NCBI GenBank assembly: GCA_024196135.1
Contig: JAMQCK010001233.1
Coordinates: forward strand, 1-10,541
DNA length: 10,541 nucleotides
Source of the DNA: Pleurotus ostreatus/Saccharomyces cerevisiae fusant
Taxonomy: Eukaryota; Opisthokonta
Direction of reading: 5' to 3'
This document shows positions 1 to 6,760 of the stretch, piece by piece. The notes under the pieces were generated by a model. The model saw nothing but the letters and a program-made list of their open reading frames with translations. It did no database searches and had not been told where the DNA came from. The position numbers and the translations under genes are program-made. Position 1 is the stretch's first letter, and every line of letters starts with the position of its first letter.

Positions 1-90
1 CCTTGCAGCATGCTCTCAACACATTTCCTGATGCTCCACCACCTCTCCCCCACCACGCCGCCGCCGCGTAATTCTCCAGCCCCACCACCC

Positions 91-98
91 ATATAAAA
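91..98 (+). promoter_or_regulatory. TATA box and CT-rich leader of the secreted-protein gene
   Basis: An ATATAAAA element lies about 120 nt before the ATG at 219. It is followed by a strongly pyrimidine-biased stretch (about 105-215) of the kind found in the 5' leaders of highly expressed fungal genes. Transcription probably starts around 120-135. The role is inferred from position and sequence only. Confidence 0.6.
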
Positions 99-218
99 AC
101 CGCCCCCCACCTCCCTCTCTCCCCAGCACTTCCGCTACTCTACTCTCAGCACTCCAAGTCTCCTCGACTTGCCCTCGCCACTCTCTTCACCCCACACTCT
201 TTAATAAACGCACCCACG

Positions 219-1189
219 ATGTTCTCGCTCAAGACGATCACCTTCGCCGCCGCGGTCGCCTTCTCCGCGTTCGCCTCCGCCGCGCCGGTGGCCCCCATGG
301 GCGGCGCCGCCGCGTCCTCCGCCGCGGCGGTCACGAACACCGCGGTCGCGGTCGCGAGCGCTGCTTCCGGCACGGCCGTCGCCATCACGAGCACGGCTTC
401 CCAGGTGAAGGGCACGGCGGTCGCGGCGGCGGCTGGTGCCACCAGCTCGGCCTCTGCAGTCGCTGGCTCTGCCACCCGGGCGGCTGCCGCTGCGCAGAAG
501 TCCGGCACCTCTGCCGTCGGCCGCGCGCTCATCGAGGCTGATGCGGACGCGGACGTTGATGTTGAGCTCCTCGATACCCGTCACGACCAGACTCTCCTCG
601 GGCTCGTCGATCAGGCGATCGTCGACCTGACGGAGACCTGCCAGGCGCTCCGTAAGTTGCCTCTACCTGCTCTACTTGGCCAATTGCTGATCATCGCATG
701 TAGTCTATCTCCAGCCCGCCAACGCTACTGAGCAGGCCGTCTCCGAGCTGCTCGGCGACGTCAAGCTCATCCTTGGTGACCTCCTCACCGACGTCAAGGC
801 CCTCACCGGCCTCGACGTCTCTGCTGTCCTCGGCGATGTCACCGATGTCAACTCGGTCGGCAAGATCGTCGCTGACCTCCTCAAGGTTCGCCTTCCTCCC
901 TTCCCTCCCATCTTCAACATCAAACTAACTCTTCCCCCAGCTCGTCTTCACCGCCCTCGGCGGCGTCCTCAACGTCCTCGGCAGCGCGCCCGCCGATGTC
1001 ATCTCGCACCTCCTCCAGGACATCTGCGTCATCATCGCCGAGCTGCTCAAGGTCATCTTCGGCCTCGTCGACGGTGTCCTTGGTCTCGTTGGCGGTCTCC
1101 TCGGCGTCGTTGTCGGCCTCCTCGGCGATATCCTCCCGATCGTCCTCCAGCTCAACGTGAGCGTCCTGGTCCAGGTCCTCGCGCTCTAA
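219..1189 (+). CDS. Secreted protein of unknown function with Ala-rich N-terminal and strongly hydrophobic C-terminal halves
   Basis: Three exons are predicted: 219-651, 704-885 and 941-1189. The introns (52 and 55 nt) end in TAG and CAG, and the phases join into a 287-residue protein. Residues 1-21 look like a signal peptide, with cleavage likely after ASA. Residues 22-103 are Ala/Val/Ser/Thr-rich, with TAVA recurring at 41, 52 and 66, which suggests amphipathic helices. An acidic Asp/Ala patch follows at 106-119. From about 125 to the end the chain is Leu/Val/Ile/Gly-rich with periodic LL-GD motifs, and 245-287 is very hydrophobic. There are only two cysteines (141 and 234), so it is not a hydrophobin, which has eight. 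The layout resembles the Schizophyllum commune SC15 class of secreted, surface-attaching proteins, but that is analogy, not recognised homology. A GPI-type C-terminus is not clear. The exon model is solid; the function is unknown. Confidence 0.82.
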
Positions 1190-1194
1190 GTCCC

Positions 1195-1251
1195 GTGAGT
1201 ATCTCGTTTTCTGCCTCACTGCTTGCTCAGTCGGACTAATCACCCTCCCAG
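1195..1251 (+). other. Probable 3' UTR intron of the secreted-protein gene
   Basis: A strong GTGAGT donor lies 6 nt after the TAA stop (1187-1189). A CTAAT branch-like site near 1235 and a CCCAG acceptor follow, giving a 57-nt intron much like the two coding introns. Because it starts so close to the stop, it should not trigger the junction-distance form of nonsense-mediated decay. An alternative is a donor at 1157 (GTGAGC) joined to the same acceptor, which would replace the last ten residues with about seven others. Confidence 0.55.
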
Positions 1252-1907
1252 ATGCGTTTATGGTCTTCATGACTACTGCTAGAAGTTCCGAATTACTGAA
1301 TCCGCAATGCAATGCACTCACTGTATCATACATTACACGTTTTCTCTCTCCTAGACTTCTCTTCGAGTTCTCTCGTCATGACGCATTTGTAGCCTCTGCA
1401 TAATGCTAATGTCCCGTTGAACGTCTCTAACTTGCCTGGTGTGATCGTTCTTTGTGTTTGCAAACCCTCGCAGTCCTTGCTTCAGAAGGGCAACCTTGCC
1501 TGCTTAATGTTGTCAGGACTTCCTATACGAGGCCTGGTCTCAGCTTATTAGCTGACGCGGAATGGTTCACTGGGTTGTGCCCTGGCTTGAGGCCAGCTCG
1601 AAGCAAAGAACGCAAACATAACTAGGTGAATTCGACTGTGCGCTGGCGCTTTTGCGACGACGCGATGCATCAGCTTCATGTCGCAGAAGTGCTACCTCGC
1701 AACTGAAGACATTCCCTGGCGAGCCGAAGCGATGGTTCCCCGACATCACAAATAGTGAGTTTGGGCAAAATATCCCCAAGTCTTCACATCCATTTACGAT
1801 AGGATACTGTAAGGTACACCCCATAATTTAGTAACTAAACCACCCAAATAGATAACTCAGTACACCAGGTTGCCGGTTGCTTCCCTTAGTACATCAAGTC
1901 GTCCCCC
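1252..1907. other. Convergent intergenic region with no gene recognised
   Basis: This is the shared downstream region of two genes that run toward each other. Open frames here lack codon bias and plausible starts. I see no tRNA, transposon end or conserved protein segment. A short perfect stem, CAGCT-TATT-AGCTG, lies at 1541-1554 and could fold in RNA, but it is too short to call a terminator. Confidence 0.5.
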
Positions 1908-1916
1908 TTAGTACAT
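1883..1916. repeat. 12-bp direct repeat spanning the GH128 stop codon
   Basis: CCCTTAGTACAT occurs at 1883-1894 and again at 1905-1916. On the minus strand each copy reads ATG TAC TAA GGG. The upstream copy encodes the last two residues and stop of the GH128 gene, and the second copy lies in its 3' UTR. GGTTGC also recurs on both sides (1868, 1874 and 1919), suggesting a small local duplication. Confidence 0.6.
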
Positions 1917-2926
1917 GAGGTTGCCAACCGCCGAGGGCGTGCCGTCGTCGTTGAAGAGGCACGAGCCGGTGCCGACGTAGCCCGCGCCCGCGGCGTCGTT
2001 CGCGGAGAACAGCGAGGGCGAGGACGCGACGAAGGGGAAGTAGAGCTCGACGTAGTCCTGCTGGTCGAGCCAGTCGAAGGCCTTCTTGAAGAAGGCGACC
2101 TGGTCGGCCTGGCCGCCGGCGGGGTTCGTGAGCGCGAACTCGGTGATGACGATCTTGAATTGCTGGATGGGGGGTTAGTATGAAGGGGGTGGGTGATGTT
2201 AAGGTGGTGGAAACGCACGTTGAAGCGAGAGTGCGCCTCCTCGACGTGGGCGACGAAGTCGTCGAAGCTGGTGCCGTACCAGTGCTAAAGGGCTTAGTAA
2301 GTACAACACTGATAGTGCTAGAGAACAAGCTACGCACAAGGTTGACGTAGTCGGCGTAGCAGTCAGTGCCGCAGGCCGAGAAGAAGGCGTCAAGCCAGTT
2401 AAGGCCCTTGCCAGCGTCCGAGCTGGATGTGACAGCGGGGAACGCCTTCTTGATGGCGAGCGGGTTGATGTTCTGCTTGTACCAGCCCGCAGCGTCAGCG
2501 GCAGCGATGCCGTTGATGTCAGGCTCGTTCAAGGTGAAGACGGCTAGAGACATTCGTTAGTCGAAGTTCGCGTAGTGTGAAGACGCGCGACACGTACTAG
2601 CCCAACCCTGGTCCTTCTGGCGGGCAGCGAGCTGGCCGATGGGGCTGGAGTCGCAGTCCAAGCAGCGCTGCATGCCGATGAAGCCGAGGCCGCCAGCACC
2701 GTTGGTGGAGGGCGGCGCGTAGGTCTCCCAGTCGTAGATCGCAACGACCTGACCGTCACCGTTGTTGAACACGCCCGGGTCGAGGGCACCGTTGTCTGCG
2801 TATCGCCCGTCAGTCCGATTTCCAAGGTGAGATTGAATGCGACTCACAGTACGGCCACGCGAGTCCACGCTTACCCGCCTGAACGGCGGTGGCGGAAAGA
2901 GCAAGGAGAGCGAGTGAGGCGTACAT
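1908..2926 (-). CDS. Secreted GH128 (Asl1-like) endo-beta-1,3-glucanase
   Basis: Five exons on the minus strand are 2926-2848, 2795-2598, 2543-2338, 2284-2219 and 2162-1908. The four introns are 52-56 nt and all phases agree, giving 267 residues. Residues 1-17 are a signal peptide ending AVQA. The mature protein starts GKRGLAWPYYNG, typical of the family. The acid/base Glu is E99 in NEPD, HWYG lies at 162-165, and the second catalytic Glu is E191 in the strand ITEFA. These are hallmarks of the GH128 (beta/alpha)8 barrel, whose founding member is a mushroom endo-beta-1,3-glucanase. The length matches a bare catalytic domain with no Ser/Thr-rich linker, WSC or binding module. It probably acts outside the cell on beta-1,3-glucan of the fungus's own wall, for example during remodelling or autolysis. 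That role is inferred, and substrate subgroup cannot be told by eye. Confidence 0.93.
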
Positions 2927-3009
2927 CGTTAAATACCAATAAAGGAAAGCGAAGTGAACGACGGAAGACAGAGGGCGTAATGAAGATCTGCAACCGATCC
3001 ACTCGAGCC

Positions 3010-3016
3010 TTTTATA
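3010..3016 (-). promoter_or_regulatory. TATA box of the GH128 gene
   Basis: The minus strand reads TATAAAA about 85 nt upstream of the GH128 ATG (2926), a normal distance for a fungal core promoter. The further upstream sequence (3020-3170) is G+C-rich and shows no other motif that I can name. Confidence 0.6.
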
Positions 3017-3171
3017 CAAAGAGCGTGCTAGGTACCGAGGCCGGCGTCGAGCATTCACAGCAGCGGCAGTAGCCCCACTCCCACACCTGGCGTTGCGGCG
3101 GCGGGGGCGAAATGCGCGTCTGGCGATTCAGGAACGACAGCCGCAGACGTGCCCGCGGGCGGGCGTAGAGG

Positions 3172-3738
3172 CTAAGCTGCGGCCATGGCCTCCCAGACGT
3201 CGGACTGCGGCCCCTCGAACATCCGCAGGCTCTGACGGTTTGCGCACACGGTTGCCAGGCCCGGGGTTCTGACCTTGATATTGACAGACCAACAGCAGAC
3301 CAGCCCGTTCTGTGATAGAAAATCAGCTCTAAAGATGGGACAGCGGCCTACAGAACAATTGTTGAACAGCATCGTCGACGAGAACAGAGGAAGCGAGCTC
3401 TCGGGATGCAGCATATTGCGGCCGTAAGTTTCACTCGCATTGACATTGTACCCGAAAAGTGCAGTCGCCCGAAATTAGGACTCGTGCTTGACTGGTCTGA
3501 CATGGTCTGAGATCCCGACGCGACAGCGAGCTGCGAGCCGATGACCATCGAGTTCGAATTGTTGAACTTGGTGATGACGGTGGGAAGCTCGAGCCGGAAA
3601 CCTTCCATTTCAGGAAATATTGCCTCGGCGTTTGCCGCGCCGCCGCGTGGAACGTCATTCGCTCCCGCCACTGGGCTGTTTCCAGCGCTCTCCGCTGGCT
3701 GCAGCGACACCTTTGCACAGAGAAAGTGAGATTTCCAT
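3172..3738 (-). CDS. Unresolved, probably multi-exon minus-strand gene of unknown function
   Basis: Two segments look coding on the minus strand. One, about 3628-3519, translates as MEGFRLELPTVITKFNNSNS and continues MVIGSQLAVAS, with strongly G/C-ending codons. The other ends at a TAG at 3174-3172 and reads SLRMFEGPQSDVWEAMAAA. They are in different frames, so introns are needed. Candidates are GTAGGC...CACAG (45 nt, keeps the last frame) and GTCAGA...GTCAG (42 nt) before SLRM. Another is a GTACAA donor near 3451 with a CCGAG acceptor, which opens ELASSVLVDDAVQQLF in a third frame. A possible start is the minus-strand ATG at 3738-3736, joined through a 40-nt intron to the frame leading into MEGF. 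I do not recognise the family, and no single model is clearly right. It could also be a degraded gene. Confidence 0.3.
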
Positions 3739-5052
3739 ATGGACCGAAGACGAGCCCCCGGAAACCGACCGGCCTCCTCAGAAGGTCAGCCGCGTCGCTC
3801 GCTGATCCCGCCCAACACTCATGTTTTCCCACGTACATCCCGTCATATAGAGGTCCAGTGTTGGTCGCAGGCAGCGTCTTCGTTGAACACCCTGAACGAA
3901 GTATACTCCACGCCCCAGACGAAGGAGACGATAGGGCGTGCGAATCGTCTGATAGCTGTATGGCCCGAGGACGACGTCCTCCCTATCGACGGTTACGAAG
4001 GCCTGAAGAGGACGGCGAAGAAGTTGATGTCCGCGCTGAGCGAAATACGGCACACGTCCGACCGCGAAATAAGGTAAGGCGCGCCGAGTTGCGCATTCCC
4101 CGTCCCGCGCAGCGCTCATGCCGTCATAGGGCCCTCGACGAGACGATTGAGCACCTAGGCGTCATCATCGCCTTGCGGAAGCATTCAGAGGCTTCACAAC
4201 CCGCTCGAGATAGCAGGCTGACGGACAAGGCGCCCGCCAAGCGGGCAGGCTCCCTAGACAGGCGAACGCACAAACGCGCGCGGGGCGACTCGCCCGCGGT
4301 TAATGGCGGCTCGGTACCGCCAGTCGCGGCGGCCCGCGGTGTCTCCGTGACGCTCCCTAATCGAAGTCCAGCACCCTTGATACCGTTCTCGCGAGATCCA
4401 AAGCTGCGGCGAGAGGCGCTCGCGAAGCAGCTGCCCTTGCAAGAGGGGCGCAAAGTCGCATTCCATCCACCGCAGAACAAGGCGGGTGCGTCAGCGACGG
4501 ACGAGGGCGATGCGTGGATCATGGCCATCGTCGTGAAGTCAATCAATGCCGACAAGAACAGGTGCGCGGGTCATAGCGTGTACTTCTACTGACTATATAC
4601 GCGGCTTAGATATATCGTACGCGACGCCGAACCTTCAGAGACTGGCCCCGCAGTGTAATGCGCATTTCTCTGCATCGCCGATTCTTACTGATCTGCTCCA
4701 GCGAATACAACACCACCCTTCGAGGCATAATACCTCTCCCCGACGCCGACGCACCACCCACTAGCGCAGCTCACCTCAACGCGTACCCCGAATTCCCACG
4801 AGGATCTGCAGTCCTCGCCCTATACCCTGACACCAGCTGCTTCTATCGCGCAGAAGTTGTAGCATCCCCACGAGACCTGGCCCGAGAAAAGGTACGTTCG
4901 ATTGGCGGGCCACTTCCCGCGGCGCTTCCATCGTGCTGACGAGTGTCCTTCAGAAGATGACGGTGCCCTCGTACAAACTCAAGTTCGACGACGACGAGAA
5001 TCAGGAGCATATCGTGCCCGCGCACGTCGTCGTTGAGTGGCCTATGGTATGA
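3739..5052 (+). CDS. SGF29: SAGA-associated factor 29 (SGF29), tandem Tudor H3K4me reader
   Basis: Six exons are 3739-3784, 3851-4073, 4130-4561, 4610-4654, 4702-4891 and 4954-5052. Introns are 47-66 nt and all phases agree, giving 344 residues. The first intron is 66 nt with no in-frame stop, so it could be misread as coding. SGF29 belongs to the histone acetyltransferase module of SAGA (with Gcn5, Ada2, Ada3) and binds di- or trimethylated H3K4. Residues about 20-107 form the N-terminal helical or coiled-coil part. Residues 112-178 are a basic, Ser/Pro-rich linker with a possible nuclear signal (RRTHKRAR, 134-141). The SGF29 Tudor domain runs from about 190 to 344. Acidic D239 and E241 are candidates for holding the H3 N-terminus. 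Y290, Y297 and F323 match the family's aromatic cage in the ALYPDTSCFY and YKLKFDDD motifs. The protein ends VVEWPMV. The start is supported by the MDRRR...SSEE opening and by splicing phase. Confidence 0.93.
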
Positions 5053-5208
5053 GCGCGAGATTTGCCTTTGTTAAGAGCGCGCATATGGCACGAGCACGCA
5101 CGAGACGGACATTAGGCGACGAGCCGACACATGTTACGCTACTCACTCTTACTACTTTATTGTATATTTTGGCTTGATCTTTGGGTTCTTTGAGGGGCTG
5201 CGTAGTCG

Positions 5209-5323
5209 CTGTATCTCACCTACGTCTGCGGCTGTATCTAACCTACGGCTGCGGTTGTATCTCACCTATGGCTGAGGTTGTTTCTTGACACCTATGCGCT
5301 GTGGTTGTATCTCACCTATGATC
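5209..5323. repeat. 23-bp imperfect minisatellite downstream of SGF29
   Basis: Five tandem units start at 5209, 5232, 5255, 5278 and 5305. The first three are exactly 23 bp, the fourth is 27 bp, and the fifth is cut short after 19 bp. Each unit carries a core close to TTGTATCTCACCTAYG followed by a CTG-GG tail. A further TTGTATTTC at 5324 may be a remnant. It lies about 155 nt after the SGF29 stop, so it may be in that gene's 3' UTR or in non-transcribed spacer. No protein frame is preserved across it. Confidence 0.8.
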
Positions 5324-5476
5324 TTGTATTTCGACGCCAACTATTATTACAGACGACCTGCCCTGTCACATATGTATTTCCTTTCTTTCACGCGCATCGA
5401 TAGGTTGAGTCTGTGGTCTTGAAAGCTTGACGCTTGACGGAAACCCAACTTGACAGAGACACTGGCGAATCGAAAT

Positions 5477-5481
5477 AGGGG
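5477..5481 (+). promoter_or_regulatory. Single stress-response-like element (AGGGG)
   Basis: One AGGGG pentamer lies 360 nt before the small heat-shock protein start. In yeasts this motif binds Msn2/4-type zinc fingers. A single copy is weak evidence, because the motif is common by chance. Confidence 0.25.
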
Positions 5482-5531
5482 CTTGCACACATTTGAACCT
5501 ACAACTTTCACGTGAGATGCACGCCGAGAGT

Positions 5532-5554
5532 TTCCGGAACTTTCCGGTTGTTTC
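5532..5554 (+). promoter_or_regulatory. Distal heat-shock element array
   Basis: A perfect three-unit element TTCnnGAAnnTTC lies at 5532-5544. In the same 5-bp register it continues with GTT (one imperfect unit, 5547-5549) and TTC (5552-5554), so four of five units match. This is the binding pattern of the trimeric heat-shock factor. It lies about 290 nt upstream of the Hsp20 ATG. Confidence 0.75.
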
Positions 5555-5698
5555 CCACCTTTCCCAACCCATCACCTGATGGCATTCGACGGGTGTTCCC
5601 AGATCGTTCTGGCTCTCGGAAGAGCAATTGAATGAACCCCGCTTCAAGGGATCGGCACCTTCATTCGAAGGATCGGCACGTTTGCCTTGGTTTCCATC

Positions 5699-5711
5699 TT
5701 CCCGAATGTTC
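5699..5711 (+). promoter_or_regulatory. Proximal heat-shock element
   Basis: A second perfect TTCnnGAAnnTTC lies just 15 nt before the TATA box of the Hsp20 gene. With the distal array it makes heat-shock-factor control of this gene very likely. Confidence 0.75.
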
Positions 5712-5726
5712 GATCGGCTCTGCGCG

Positions 5727-5734
5727 TATAAAAG
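5727..5734 (+). promoter_or_regulatory. TATA box of the Hsp20 gene
   Basis: A perfect TATAAAAG lies about 107 nt upstream of the ATG at 5841. The leader after it is A/C-rich with little secondary structure, as is usual for messages translated during heat stress. Confidence 0.75.
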
Positions 5735-5840
5735 CAGGCGTCTCCGCCGCTTCCTCCATTAGCACAAGCACATTCGACGCAACACTCATCAGGACCTCAT
5801 TCATCTGCACTCAGCACTACTCACACCTAACGCACTCACC

Positions 5841-6459
5841 ATGTCTCTCTCCCGCATCTTGAACGAATTCCGCCCGCTCGTCCGCATGCTCGACGAGCCT
5901 CTCTTCCGCGCGCCGGGCTACTACAACCCAGGCTTCCGCGGGCGCAGCGCGCTCCTCGACGACCCGTTGTTCCAGAGCCTCAACACGCGTCCCGCGGTGG
6001 ACGTGAGCGAGGACGGGACCAAGTACATCGTCGAGGCGGAGGTGCCGGGCGTGAAGAAGGACGCGCTCGAGATCCGCGTCGGTGACGGCGGCCAGAGCCT
6101 GACCATCGAAGGCCGCTTCGGCTCGAGGCAGGGCGGCGAAGCGCAATCGACGGCGGAGAATACGCAGGCGTCTGCTTCGGCGACTGAAGGTGAGTCTTGC
6201 TTGTGCATGAGCGATTAGGAGTGTGAAGGCTAACGCAGGACTTGCAGGCGCGTCAGACTCGACCGCGGTGACGAAGGCAGCGGACGCGCCCAATCAGATC
6301 TCGACCGAGCGCACCGTCTTCGGCAACTTCTCGCGCACAGTGTGGCTACCTCGTCCAGTCGACGCGAGCAAGGTCTCTGCGAAGCTGAACGACGGCATCC
6401 TCACCGTCACTGTCCCGAAGGCGGAAGACAAGGGCAGCACCGTCATTCCTGTCGAGTAA
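5841..6459 (+). CDS. Small heat-shock protein, Hsp20/alpha-crystallin family
   Basis: Two exons, 5841-6189 and 6248-6459, are joined across a 58-nt GTGAGT...GCAG intron, giving 186 residues. It is an ATP-independent holdase that forms oligomers, binds unfolding proteins in the cytosol and passes them to Hsp70/Hsp100. Residues 1-50 are the N-terminal arm, with hydrophobic and Phe-rich turns. The alpha-crystallin domain begins about 51 (PAVDVSEDGTKYIVEAEVPG). It is interrupted by a flexible Gln/Ser/Ala/Glu-rich insert at about 94-133, as in many fungal Hsp20s. It resumes with FSRTVWLP (144-151) and the signature AKLNDGILTVTVPK (161-174). The C-terminus carries the I-P-V anchor (183-185), the I-X-I/V motif that docks into a neighbouring subunit. 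The intron falls in the insert, so splicing variation would not break the fold. Two heat-shock elements upstream support heat induction. Confidence 0.95.
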
Positions 6460-6760
6460 ATTGAAAGTTGGCGACGGTTCGTTTGGAAGGATGTCTTTGG
6501 AAACTTCTCTGTATACTAGCAATCCTGCTTAACCTCTCATTCATGGACTCTCGTGTACTATAGCAACTGTACAATGCATTCTCGTCCACATCTTAACACC
6601 ACTTGACCGGAGACGCAGACTGACTGACTCTGAAAGTCGGTGGAAGTACCAGTTGTCCGGCTTGAGGAGGGAGGGAAGTCACGCTCGTGGACAGACCGTT
6701 GCAAAGGGCAAATAAGAAATAAGAAAATTGTATACTAAAAGTATATACATCATAAGGGGG
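6460..6760. other. Convergent 3' region between Hsp20 and the DUF6699 gene
   Basis: No gene is seen in this 301-bp spacer. It holds a short GACT triplication (6618-6629), a tandem AAATAAG pair (6710-6723), and a GTATAC-TAAAA-GTATATAC inverted arrangement (6730-6748). The A/T-rich TATATA-like block next to the DUF6699 stop resembles fungal polyadenylation efficiency signals on the minus strand. Confidence 0.45.

Noticed and set aside
146..584. Long minus-strand open frames opposite the first secreted-protein exon
   Set aside because: They mirror the G/C-rich Ala codons of the plus-strand gene, are low-complexity, and have no signal or splice logic of their own.
1541..1554. Hairpin as a transcription terminator
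   Set aside because: A 5-bp stem without a U-tract is not a terminator signal in a fungal nuclear genome.
1567..1824. 85-residue minus-strand frame in the convergent spacer
   Set aside because: No codon bias, no recognised motif, and a random mix of Cys and Arg; probably 3' UTR or spacer sequence.
1894..2553. 219-residue continuous minus-strand frame
   Set aside because: It starts correctly with the NEPD exon but then reads through an intron and shifts frame. The spliced GH128 model explains all conserved motifs instead.
3739..4077. Reading SGF29 from the ATG straight through to 4077 without splicing
   Set aside because: The segment 3785-3850 has GT..AG ends, happens to be a multiple of three and lacks stops. 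Removing it restores the SSEE-VQCWSQAASSL sequence expected for the family.
4124..4555. 143-residue minus-strand frame
   Set aside because: It is antisense to the third exon of SGF29 and has no conserved motif.
5209..5323. Possible CRISPR-like array
   Set aside because: The units are directly adjacent with no unique spacers and the genome is eukaryotic; it is a minisatellite.
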